DNA from: Aquiluna sp.
GTDB taxonomy: Bacteria > Actinomycetota > Actinomycetes > Actinomycetales > Microbacteriaceae
Length of the DNA: 12,288 bases
Reading direction: 5' to 3'
Assembly (NCBI GenBank): GCA_018402615.1
Contig: JAGYIH010000022.1
Location: 1-12,288 of the forward strand
Shown in pieces: positions 6,821-12,288 of this stretch (within the stretch, counting starts at the first letter, position 1; each line of letters starts with the position of its first letter). Made by a program: the position numbers and the translations under genes. The notes beneath the pieces were generated by a model. The model was not told the origin of the DNA, ran no database searches, and saw nothing but the letters and a program-made list of their open reading frames with translations.

Positions 6821-8301
6821 TGGAAATTCGTGAGCTGGGGCTTTTAGATCTGGAGCTGGTAATGCCGCTCGAGCAGGAGCTGTTTGGGCAAGAGGCCTGG
6901 GCAGAAAAGACCATGGCCTCAGAGCTTTCAAATCCAAACACCCTCTACGTTGGGCTCTTTGATTCAGAACTCATTGGATATGCGGGTTTGAGCACCATCC
7001 CGGCAAGTTTTTCCTCCGATGTTCAGACCCTTGGCGTTAGACCCGGCAGTCAGGGTAGGGGGCTGGGTAAAAAGCTCATGCAGTTGTTATTTGAAAGGGC
7101 ATTGGCCCTGGGCTCGGAGCAGCTGCTCCTAGAGGTTCGGGCCGATAATGAAAGTGCGTCAGCGCTCTATCGCTCGATGGGTTTCGAGCAGATTGACCTG
7201 CGCCGGCGTTACTACCAACCCTCAGGGGTGGACGCCGTGGTAATGCGAGCGAAGATCCGACAGCCAATTGTGCTGGGTATCGAATCAAGTTGCGATGAGA
7301 CCGGGGTTGGCATAGTGCAGGGCAACCGGCTGCTGGCAAACGCTCTGGCAAGCTCTATGGATGAGCAATCCAAATATGGTGGTGTGGTTCCCGAGGTCGC
7401 GGCTCGGGCTCACCTGGAGGCCATAGGTCAGGTCTTAGACAGGGCGTTACTGGAGGCCGGTATCTCGATTGACAGGGTGGATGCGATTGCGGTCGCAAAT
7501 GGTCCGGGGCTGGCTGGGGCGCTCATGGTTGGCATTGGTGCGGCAAAGGGACTGGCTGTCGCTCACGATATTCCGATCTATGCCGTGAATCACCTGGTCG
7601 GTCACGTCGGGGCAGACGTGCTGGAGCGTGGCAGCGTTCAGCTCCCAACCATTGCGCTTTTGGTTTCGGGAGGCCACACCTCGCTGTTACTGGTGCGGGA
7701 CTTACTTGATGATGTCGAGCTATTGGGGGAAACCATTGACGACGCCGCTGGAGAAGCCTTTGACAAGGTTGCCAGAGTGCTCGGACTTCCCTACCCCGGT
7801 GGTCCTCAGATTGACAAGCTTGCGGCTAATGGCAACTCGAAGGCGATTCGCTTTCCGAGGGGATTAACGCTTCCCAAAGACATGGAAAAGCACCGCTATA
7901 ACTTTTCCTTCTCAGGTCTCAAGACCGCGGTTGCTCGACACGTTGAAAAGGCCGAAGATCAGGGCTTGGAGCTGAACCGAAGCGACGTGGCGGCAAGCTT
8001 CCGCGAGGCCGTGGTCGATGTCTTGATCTCCAAGGCTGTCGCTGCATGCAAGGAGTTTGGCGTCAATAGGTTGCTTCTGGGTGGCGGAGTGGTTGCTAAC
8101 GCCAGGCTTCGGGAATACGCGGCCGAGGTCTGTGAGCGGGAGGGGATTGAGCTTCGGATTCCTAGGTTCTCGCTCTGCACCGATAACGGCGCAATGATCG
8201 CATCGCTCGGGGCTCAGCTGATTATGAATGGCAGAGAGCCGAGCTCGCTGGGCTTCTCGGCCGAGTCGACCCTGGATGTCACCGAAGTGCAGTCGCACTA
8301 G
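6820..8301 (+). CDS. tsaD: Fusion of RimI-type N-acetyltransferase and tRNA t6A transferase TsaD
   Basis: One uninterrupted 493-codon frame encodes two complete enzymes. Residues 1 to about 145 form a GNAT domain of the RimI type (N-terminal acetylation, classically of ribosomal protein S18). It carries the acetyl-CoA loop [13 protein letters not shown] (73-85), a [16 protein letters not shown] helix (107-122) and the RimI-typical ending [13 protein letters not shown]. Residues from about 148 form a full TsaD, which transfers threonylcarbamoyl to A37 of tRNA. It has [10 protein letters not shown] (153-162), metal ligands His258 and His262 in NHLVGH, SGGHTS (283-288), [10 protein letters not shown] (307-316), [10 protein letters not shown] (361-370) and the closing CTDNGAMIA (453-461) with the Asp455 ligand. 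The ATG overlaps the tsaB stop by one base. Neither domain has visible lesions, so both activities are expected. An internal start near the junction could also give free TsaD. Domain calls are secure; the functional value of fusion is inference. Confidence 0.96.
   Translation: MEIRELGLLDLELVMPLEQELFGQEAWAEKTMASELSNPNTLYVGLFDSELIGYAGLSTIPASFSSDVQTLGVRPGSQGRGLGKKLMQLLFERALALGSEQLLLEVRADNESASALYRSMGFEQIDLRRRYYQPSGVDAVVMRAKIRQPIVLGIESSCDETGVGIVQGNRLLANALASSMDEQSKYGGVVPEVAARAHLEAIGQVLDRALLEAGISIDRVDAIAVANGPGLAGALMVGIGAAKGLAVAHDIPIYAVNHLVGHVGADVLERGSVQLPTIALLVSGGHTSLLLVRDLLDDVELLGETIDDAAGEAFDKVARVLGLPYPGGPQIDKLAANGNSKAIRFPRGLTLPKDMEKHRYNFSFSGLKTAVARHVEKAEDQGLELNRSDVAASFREAVVDVLISKAVAACKEFGVNRLLLGGGVVANARLREYAAEVCEREGIELRIPRFSLCTDNGAMIASLGAQLIMNGREPSSLGFSAESTLDVTEVQSH
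7237..7245 (+). promoter_or_regulatory. Possible internal translation start for free TsaD
   Basis: At the RimI/TsaD junction an in-frame GTG (7237) and ATG (7243) encode residues 140 and 142 of the fusion. A purine-rich AGGGGTG lies at 7224-7230, 6 nt before the GTG and 12 nt before the ATG. Initiation here would yield a standard-length TsaD of about 352-354 residues. Speculative. Confidence 0.3.
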
Positions 8302-8377
8302 TAACTCACAGCCAAACCTCATTCTCCACACAGCTTTGTGCACTTTACTGGACTCAGTCCCAATAAGAGAGAATGTG

Positions 8378-8758
8378 ATGTCAGTAGAAAAAACAACAGA
8401 AACAATGGATTCAAAATCAGAGGCAACCAAGGACACCTTGGTTCAGAAGGCCAAGTTCGACTTTCGGTCACTAAACACCCTTGCGGTTGTTTCGCTCGCA
8501 AGTGCGCTAACCGGCATCGGTGCGGTAATGGCAATCATCACCGGCCACATAGCTCAGGCGCAGATCAGGCGCTCAGGCGAAAATGGCAAGGTGCTGGCCG
8601 TTGTGGGCACCGTTCTCGGCTATGTAAGCATCGTGAGCTGGATTATTTTTTCAATCCTCTCGGTCGCTCTGATTGCGCTTGTTAGCGAGGGCATGACCGG
8701 ACTCCAGCCGGGAATGTTTGAGCTTTACGAATTCCGCCGGGGCTTTCGCGACCAGTAG
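8378..8758 (+). CDS. DUF4190-like small membrane protein
   Basis: A 126-residue protein with a charged, probably cytosolic N-terminus of about 30 residues. Two hydrophobic segments follow (about 33-55 and 72-103), separated by GHIAQAQIRRSGENGK (56-71). That central pattern, glycine-His-I-A...I-R-R-S/T-G-E-x-G-K followed by V-x-G-x-x-L-G-Y, is the hallmark of DUF4190 proteins, whose function is unknown. I choose ATG 8378; the frame stays open to 8228, but those upstream codons lie within the 3' end of tsaD and the gap and show no protein-like sequence. GTG 8375 is an alternative. A weak AAGAGAGA (8365-8372) precedes the start. The 76-bp gap after tsaD shows no convincing promoter or terminator. 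The gene converges on the methyltransferase gene with 28 bp between stops. Gene likely real; role unknown. Confidence 0.82.
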   Translation: MSVEKTTETMDSKSEATKDTLVQKAKFDFRSLNTLAVVSLASALTGIGAVMAIITGHIAQAQIRRSGENGKVLAVVGTVLGYVSIVSWIIFSILSVALIALVSEGMTGLQPGMFELYEFRRGFRDQ

Positions 8759-8786
8759 CCTAAAGGCGCTGCGCTAGGAGAACTTC

Positions 8787-9962
8787 TTAGCGGATAGGTT
8801 CACAGACAATTGCTTGGCGGGCGTTGCCAACCCTGGTGAGAATCAGGGTGGCGGTGCCCGCTCCCTTTAACCTGAGTTTTGGCCGGAGCTGCTCGGGGGT
8901 TATGTCAACACCGCGCTTTTTGATCTCCAGGGTTCCTATTTGGTTTTTGTGACAGTAGGTCCGAATGGTCTTTTCATCTAGGGGAAGTGTGTCTATCACT
9001 CGGTAGCTTTTCAGCCAGGGACTTGCCAGGTGCTCATCGGCCGTTAGGTAGGCAATGTTTTCGGCAATGAGCTCTAGGCCGTGCTGGTTTGCAAACGCAC
9101 CAATCAGGTGTGAGCGAATCAGACTGACATCGGGTTCAAAGATGAAGCCACCTAGCTTGCCAATTGGAGCAAGCTCTTGAACTCCCTCGAACTCAAGAAT
9201 TTCTTTGGCGACCAGCACTGCCTTGTTCACGCCTGGGGAGCCAAGTGGGGCGCTCCATAGCGTGAGCTCGACCAGGTCTTGCGAGTGCGAGACCCAGTTG
9301 GCCTCAAAGTTTTTGGGAATCAGCTCGTGTGGGAAGGCAGGCGCAAGCTTCACACCTGCAGCGTGCTTGGTTGCAATCTCAAACACCAAGTCCAAGTTCG
9401 GTGAGAACATCTCCGGCTTCAGTCTTTGGGGTGTGAGTGACTTTCTATCCTGGTCCCTGCGGGCAGGGTCCAACCAAACGCCCTGGGTGGCAATGGCCGT
9501 ATCTTCAACCCCCTGGTTCACTGCTTTGCTACCTGGGTAGCCCAAAAGATTGTGTTCAAGGGCGAGAAATGTCTCCGGGTGGTTCTCGATCGCGGTTGTC
9601 TTCAAACCCGCCTGGCTGAAGGCAATCGCGTCCGCTCCGATTCCGGCGCCCAAGTCTGTAATTGAAGTAATGCCACAAGATGAGAATTTGCGTGCATGCC
9701 AACTTGCGACCTCCATGCGGGTTGCCTGTTCCAGTCCAGCTTCGGTGAACAAAAGGTCAGCTGCCAGCTCTCCAAATTTTTGGATGCCTCGTTGTTTTAG
9801 CGCGGCTTGATTTATCGCAAAGCGCAACAGCTCCTGGTCAACACCAGCTTTGCGGTATTCGGTAATCAGGCTTAGCTCATTGTTCTTAGCTAGCTTTTGC
9901 ATCAACTCGACTGCCAGTGAGATGGCGGCCGGGGACTGATAGAAGCTAGTTATAGGTGTCAC
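8787..9962 (-). CDS. Class I SAM-dependent methyltransferase with THUMP-like C-terminal domain, target unknown
   Basis: A 391-residue cytosolic protein. After a helical N-terminal region (1-95, including the FGELAADLLFTEAGLEQATRM stretch) comes the SAM-binding motif I DLGAGIGADA (103-112), then an acidic motif II candidate (AIENHPE, 124-130) and LDPARRD (164-170) in the motif IV position. The last ~70 residues (IKKRGVDITPEQLRPKLRLKG and the RQAIVCEP ending) match the THUMP-like domain found at the C-terminus of an actinobacterial methyltransferase family. This suggests an RNA substrate, but none is established to my knowledge. The start is taken as GTG 9962-9960. TAGTTT (9974-9969) ends 6 nt upstream, which would suit a leaderless transcript; a GGAG-like site is too far away. 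The upstream gap is shared with the CIRCE-controlled groES promoter. Family confident, role unknown. Confidence 0.88.
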   Translation of the reverse strand: MTPITSFYQSPAAISLAVELMQKLAKNNELSLITEYRKAGVDQELLRFAINQAALKQRGIQKFGELAADLLFTEAGLEQATRMEVASWHARKFSSCGITSITDLGAGIGADAIAFSQAGLKTTAIENHPETFLALEHNLLGYPGSKAVNQGVEDTAIATQGVWLDPARRDQDRKSLTPQRLKPEMFSPNLDLVFEIATKHAAGVKLAPAFPHELIPKNFEANWVSHSQDLVELTLWSAPLGSPGVNKAVLVAKEILEFEGVQELAPIGKLGGFIFEPDVSLIRSHLIGAFANQHGLELIAENIAYLTADEHLASPWLKSYRVIDTLPLDEKTIRTYCHKNQIGTLEIKKRGVDITPEQLRPKLRLKGAGTATLILTRVGNARQAIVCEPIR

Positions 9963-9985
9963 AGGACAAAACTATCTCCTATCCC

Positions 9986-10012
9986 TTGGCACTCACCTTG
10001 ACTGAGTGCTAA
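9986..10012. promoter_or_regulatory. CIRCE operator 1 (HrcA binding site)
   Basis: TTGGCACTC - 9 bp - GAGTGCTAA matches the CIRCE consensus (TTAGCACTC-N9-GAGTGCTAA) at 17 of 18 arm positions. Its spacer and right arm cover the groES -35 element (9998-10003), so bound HrcA would block RNA polymerase. The left end lies 23 bp from the methyltransferase start codon on the other strand. Confidence 0.95.
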
Positions 10013-10026
10013 TTAGCCCCTAAAGT
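9998..10026 (+). promoter_or_regulatory. groES promoter, sigma-70 type
   Basis: TTGACT (9998-10003), a 17-bp spacer, then TAAAGT (10021-10026). Transcription should begin around 10033, inside the left arm of the second CIRCE, giving a leader of about 60 nt. The promoter is flanked and partly covered by CIRCE elements on both sides, consistent with heat-inducible HrcA control. Confidence 0.8.
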
Positions 10027-10031
10027 TTTGG

Positions 10032-10058
10032 TTAGCACTCGCAAGGTGAGTCTGCTAA
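10032..10058. promoter_or_regulatory. CIRCE operator 2 (HrcA binding site)
   Basis: TTAGCACTC - 9 bp - GTCTGCTAA matches CIRCE at 16 of 18 arm positions, with a perfect left arm and two changes in the right arm. It overlaps the predicted transcription start and early leader. Read on the minus strand it closely resembles CIRCE 1, including a shared CACCTTG in the spacer. Confidence 0.9.
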
Positions 10059-10092
10059 TTCATGAATCTTTAGACAAAAAGAAGAGGTCACA

Positions 10093-10389
10093 GTGTCGGT
10101 TTCTATTAAGCCACTTGAAGATCGCATTGTTGTTCGTCCCATCGAGGCCGAGCAGGTTACTGCATCAGGTCTGGTAATCCCAGACACCGCAAAGGAGAAG
10201 CCACAGGAGGCCGAGGTTGTTGCCGTCGGTCCAGGTCGCTTCAACGACGACGGCGACCGGATTCCGGTCGATGTCAAGGTCGGCGACAAGGTTATTTTCT
10301 CCAAGTACGGTGGCACCGAGTTGAAGTACGGCGGCCAGGAGTACCTGGTTTTGTCAGTGCGCGACGTGCTAGCCATCATTGAGGGCTAA
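10093..10389 (+). CDS. groES: Co-chaperonin GroES (10 kDa chaperonin)
   Basis: GroES caps the GroEL folding chamber as a heptamer in the cytosol. The 98-residue length and the sequence are typical: [12 protein letters not shown] (5-16), a mobile loop around [12 protein letters not shown] (25-36), [10 protein letters not shown] (39-48), [25 protein letters not shown] (63-87) and the closing DVLAIIEG. The start is GTG 10093, with AAGAGG (10082-10087) 5 nt upstream. Control by two CIRCE sites and a sigma-70-type promoter is visible upstream, and a strong terminator follows, so it is a single-gene transcript. groEL is not downstream; in many actinobacteria at least one groEL copy lies elsewhere, and the partner must be outside this window. 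Certain. Confidence 0.98.
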   Translation: MSVSIKPLEDRIVVRPIEAEQVTASGLVIPDTAKEKPQEAEVVAVGPGRFNDDGDRIPVDVKVGDKVIFSKYGGTELKYGGQEYLVLSVRDVLAIIEG

Positions 10390-10407
10390 TTTCAAAGCAT
10401 TCAAGTC

Positions 10408-10439
10408 AAACGGCCCAGGGTTCTGGGCCGTTTTTCTTT
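10408..10439 (+). terminator. Intrinsic terminator of groES
   Basis: An 11-bp perfect GC-rich stem (AAACGGCCCAG / CTGGGCCGTTT) with a GGTT loop, followed by a T-rich tract ending in TTTTTCTTT. It starts 18 nt after the groES stop. Confidence 0.95.
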
Positions 10440-10443
10440 GGCC

Positions 10444-10449
10444 TAAGCT
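10444..10449 (+). promoter_or_regulatory. Probable -10 element for a leaderless rarD transcript
   Basis: TAAGCT ends 6 nt before the GTG start at 10456, placing the expected transcription start on the start codon itself. No Shine-Dalgarno is present. The element begins just past the groES terminator T-tract. No clear -35 is seen; the 17-bp position falls in the terminator stem. Confidence 0.45.
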
Positions 10450-10455
10450 TTTGAC

Positions 10456-11367
10456 GTGAAACAGCGCTCTCGGGCAACTACCGGCCTTCTCTTCGGAGTC
10501 TCCGCCTACCTCATTTGGGGTTCGTTTCCGCTAATCATTACCGCATCTGCCTTTGCCAACCCGCTCGAGACTGTGGTCTGGCGAGTGATCTTCGGGTTTT
10601 TGTTTGCCGCTCTATTGGTAAGCATCACCAAGGCCTGGCGACCAATCATCGAGCTTGCTAAATCGCCCAAGAAGCTGGGCTGGATTGCCGTTGCGGCAGT
10701 GTTTATTTTTATCAACTGGGAAACCTACGTAATCGCCGTGGTGACCGGCAACACCATCGAGTCCTCGCTGGGCTACTTCATCAACCCGCTGATCACAATT
10801 TTGTTTGCGGTGCTTATCTTGAAAGAGAAGCTGCGCCGCATGCAGTGGGTGGCTTTGGGAATTGGCTTCATAGCTGTCGTGGTGCTGACCCTGGATTATG
10901 GCAGGCCCCCTTGGTTTGCATTCATCCTGGCGGTTAGCTTTGCGATCTACTCACTTGCCAAGAACAAGGTGGGCAAGAAGATCCCTGCTCTGCAGTCCTT
11001 CACCCTGGAATCCGCAATCGTGATGCCGATTGCACTAATTCAGTTGGCCGTGGTGGCCTCAATGGGTCCAATCATGCTTTTCGCCGGAGTCTTTGAGGCC
11101 TCGGTTTTGATTGGCTTTGGAATCCTGACCGCAATTCCGCTGATTCTGTTTGGGGCAGCAGCCAGTCGAATTCCGCTTGCCAGCATTGGCTTTATTCAAT
11201 ATCTGACGCCCACCATGCAGTTTCTGATTGCCTATTTCATTTTGCAGGAGCCCATGCCTGCGGCCCGCTGGATTGGATTTGGTTTGGTTTGGGTTTCGCT
11301 TGCGGTTTTGACCTTTGATGCGCTTTCGGCTCGTCGCGGCGCTCTTCCCATCGCAGAACAGCCATAA
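10456..11367 (+). CDS. rarD: EamA-family transporter, RarD type
   Basis: A 303-residue inner-membrane protein with about ten hydrophobic segments arranged as two EamA (DMT superfamily) repeats: roughly 9-29, 40-58, 73-93, 101-123, 128-146, then 152-170, 182-203, 214-236, 239-261 and 270-290. RarD-specific signatures are visible: WGSFPLI near the start, WRVIF (42-46), NWETYVIAV (87-95), ESSLGYFINPL (102-112) and GFIQYLTPTMQF (245-256). The substrate of RarD proteins is not established (the name comes from a chloramphenicol-sensitivity phenotype in Pseudomonas literature); export of metabolites is the usual guess. The start is GTG 10456, probably leaderless. It stands alone between the groES terminator and a long regulatory gap. 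Family confident, function not. Confidence 0.9.
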   Translation: MKQRSRATTGLLFGVSAYLIWGSFPLIITASAFANPLETVVWRVIFGFLFAALLVSITKAWRPIIELAKSPKKLGWIAVAAVFIFINWETYVIAVVTGNTIESSLGYFINPLITILFAVLILKEKLRRMQWVALGIGFIAVVVLTLDYGRPPWFAFILAVSFAIYSLAKNKVGKKIPALQSFTLESAIVMPIALIQLAVVASMGPIMLFAGVFEASVLIGFGILTAIPLILFGAAASRIPLASIGFIQYLTPTMQFLIAYFILQEPMPAARWIGFGLVWVSLAVLTFDALSARRGALPIAEQP

Positions 11368-11421
11368 TTTCGAAACAAGATTGTTACTCAACAGCATTTT
11401 GTAGCAAACGCAACGAAATCC

Positions 11422-11440
11422 ATAGGTTTTTTGTACCTAT
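11422..11440. repeat. Inverted repeat upstream of the transporter gene
   Basis: ATAGGT (11422-11427) and ACCTAT (11435-11440) flank a 7-nt T-rich loop. No T-tract follows on either strand, so it is not a standard terminator; it could be an operator. Weak evidence. Confidence 0.35.
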
Positions 11441-11508
11441 AGTCACTGATTCGGTTGTTTTAGGCGTCTCATCTACGAAATACAAACTTTCTAAAATTGC
11501 AAACCTCC

Positions 11509-11522
11509 TCAAAGCGCTTTTG
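11509..11522. promoter_or_regulatory. LacI/CcpA-like palindromic operator candidate
   Basis: The perfect palindrome AAAGCGCTTT (11511-11520), within TCAAAGCGCTTTTG, has the central CG and A/T flanks typical of LacI-family operators and cre sites. It lies 6 bp upstream of the -35 hexamer (11527-11532), a position compatible with either repression or activation. The regulator is not in this window. Confidence 0.45.
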
Positions 11523-11526
11523 GTAA

Positions 11527-11555
11527 CTGACAACGCACTTTCGCCTTACTAAGAT
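11527..11555 (+). promoter_or_regulatory. Promoter of the substrate-binding lipoprotein gene
   Basis: CTGACA (11527-11532, 5 of 6 to TTGACA), a 17-bp spacer and TAAGAT (11550-11555). The transcription start is predicted near 11562, leaving a leader of about 58 nt that ends in AAGGAG (11609-11614), 5 nt before the ATG. Confidence 0.7.
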
Positions 11556-11619
11556 TTGGGGAGCAGTAGTGGCAATTCGTGCCGTTATTTGCCTTAATTT
11601 GCTATTTCAAGGAGCAAGA

Positions 11620-12288
11620 ATGACCCAGACAAACACAAGGTCGCGCACTGCCCTCAAGGCCCTATCCGCAGCAGGCGTTCTCGCGCTTGGTGCAGCGGTC
11701 TTGACAGGTTGTGCACCGGCCACCACCGCAGGCGGTTGTGAGCTAGGCCCAGAGCAGAGCGGCGACCTAACCCTAAAGATCGGTTCGGCACTTCCACTAA
11801 CTGGAAACCTAGCCTTCCTAGGCCCACCAGAAGAAGCTGGTGCCTACCTAGCTGTTGACGAGATCAACGCTGCCGGCAAGGGCATCACCATTGACTACAT
11901 CCCCGGTGACTCAGGTGACACCGACAACAAGGCTTACGACACCGAGATCCCACGTCTGCTAAACGCAGGTGTTCAGGCAATCCTTGGTGCCGCATCCTCA
12001 GGTGTGTCATTGCAGTTCATTGACCGTGTTATCGCTGAGTGTGTGATTCAGTTCTCCCCAGCTAACACCTCTGCTGCATTCTCAACCTATGAGGACAAGG
12101 ACCTTTACTTCCGCACCGCGCCTTCTGACGTATTGCAGGGTGAAGTTCTTGGAAACCTAATCGCTGAAGACGGTCACCAGAGGATCTCAATGATCGTTCT
12201 AAACGACTCCTACGGCACCGGCCTAGCTGGCTTTGTTACCGAGGCGTTTGAGGCAGCAGGTGGCGAGGTAATCGCTGCTCCTACCTAC
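11620..12288 (+). CDS. ABC transporter substrate-binding lipoprotein, branched-chain amino acid (LivJ/K) type, 3'-truncated
   Basis: The first 223 codons of a type-1 periplasmic-binding protein. An N-terminal signal (basic residues to Lys13, hydrophobic core 14-28) ends in the lipobox LTGC with Cys31, so the mature protein should be lipid-anchored outside the membrane. Then come LKIGSALPLTGNLAFLGPPEEAG, an AVDEINAAGKG helix, and an AILGAASSGVS segment. The QFSPANTSAAFS and YFRTAPSD segments are the usual ligand-binding landmarks of the LivJ/HAAT family. The ligand is probably a branched-chain or polar amino acid or a related small molecule; it cannot be fixed from sequence. ATG 11620 is backed by AAGGAG 5 nt upstream. 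Leucine codons are unusual: 12 of 23 are CTA. Membrane and ATPase subunits are expected past the window end. Confidence 0.92.
   Translation, partial: MTQTNTRSRTALKALSAAGVLALGAAVLTGCAPATTAGGCELGPEQSGDLTLKIGSALPLTGNLAFLGPPEEAGAYLAVDEINAAGKGITIDYIPGDSGDTDNKAYDTEIPRLLNAGVQAILGAASSGVSLQFIDRVIAECVIQFSPANTSAAFSTYEDKDLYFRTAPSDVLQGEVLGNLIAEDGHQRISMIVLNDSYGTGLAGFVTEAFEAAGGEVIAAPTY

Larger units (their letters stand above)
11368..11619. other. 252-bp AT-rich intergenic regulatory region
   Basis: No protein-like frame is visible on either strand. It contains a short inverted repeat AACAA-GA-TTGTT (11374-11385) right after rarD, a 6-bp inverted repeat around a T-rich loop (11422-11440), a 10-bp palindrome (11511-11520), and a -35/-10 promoter driving the lipoprotein gene. 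No convincing terminator for rarD is seen. Confidence 0.7.

Noticed and set aside
8286..8299. AGTGC-AGTC-GCACT hairpin at the tsaD 3' end, considered as a terminator
   Set aside because: Only a 5-bp stem within the coding end and no T-rich tail.
8228..8377. N-terminal extension of the DUF4190 gene back to 8228
   Set aside because: The extra codons lie in the tsaD 3' end and the gap, are Arg/Ser/Pro-rich and show no conserved pattern; ATG 8378 gives a normal family start.
7912..8436. 174-codon open frame on the minus strand across the end of tsaD
   Set aside because: Antisense to conserved TsaD motifs, with no recognisable protein family and no start signals.
8759..8778. CCTA...TAGG palindromic segment between the DUF4190 and methyltransferase stops, considered as a bidirectional terminator
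   Set aside because: The inner GCGC-T-GCGC cannot form a proper loop and no T-tract follows on either strand.

Overview
The window is a compact, gene-dense chromosomal segment of about 50-55% GC by eye. It most resembles a small-genome actinobacterium of the Microbacteriaceae type (freshwater Luna/Rhodoluna/Aquiluna-like). That placement is an inference from the gene order glmM - coaA - glmS - acpS - alr - tsaE - tsaB - rimI/tsaD - groES, the strongly actinobacterial CoaA and GroES sequences, frequent GTG/TTG starts and probable leaderless starts. No mobile element, CRISPR array, tRNA or rRNA was seen.

Layout. At 2-1270 lies the 3' part of glmM (phosphoglucosamine mutase), running straight into a small NIPSNAP-like gene (to 1563). 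coaA (pantothenate kinase) follows on the minus strand, its stop codon interlocked with that of the small gene. A 30-bp gap with overlapping divergent -10-like elements separates coaA from glmS. From glmS to 8301 there is a tightly packed plus-strand run, glmS-acpS-alr-tsaE-tsaB-rimI::tsaD, in which every junction overlaps or abuts. It combines amino-sugar and D-alanine supply for peptidoglycan, activation of acyl carrier protein, and three of the four core enzymes for the tRNA t6A37 modification. RimI and TsaD are fused into one 493-residue protein.

A small DUF4190-type membrane protein (8378-8758) converges on a minus-strand SAM-dependent methyltransferase with a THUMP-like C-terminus (8787-9962). 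The gap between that gene and groES carries two CIRCE operators bracketing a good sigma-70-type promoter, so groES should be HrcA-repressed and heat-inducible. The two CIRCE copies are near inverted duplicates of each other. groES ends in a textbook terminator and is not followed by groEL. A RarD-type EamA transporter (10456-11367) comes next.

A 252-bp AT-rich regulatory gap then leads to the 5' part of a lipoprotein substrate-binding gene of the branched-chain amino acid ABC type, which runs off the window end. This last gene has its own -35/-10 promoter, a LacI/CcpA-like palindrome next to the -35, a strong Shine-Dalgarno, and leucine codon use (CTA-dominated) unlike the other genes sampled. 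Most of the window is conserved housekeeping DNA. The points worth a second look are the RimI-TsaD fusion with a possible internal TsaD start, the inverted double CIRCE, the symmetric coaA/glmS promoter, and the regulation and codon use of the terminal transporter gene.
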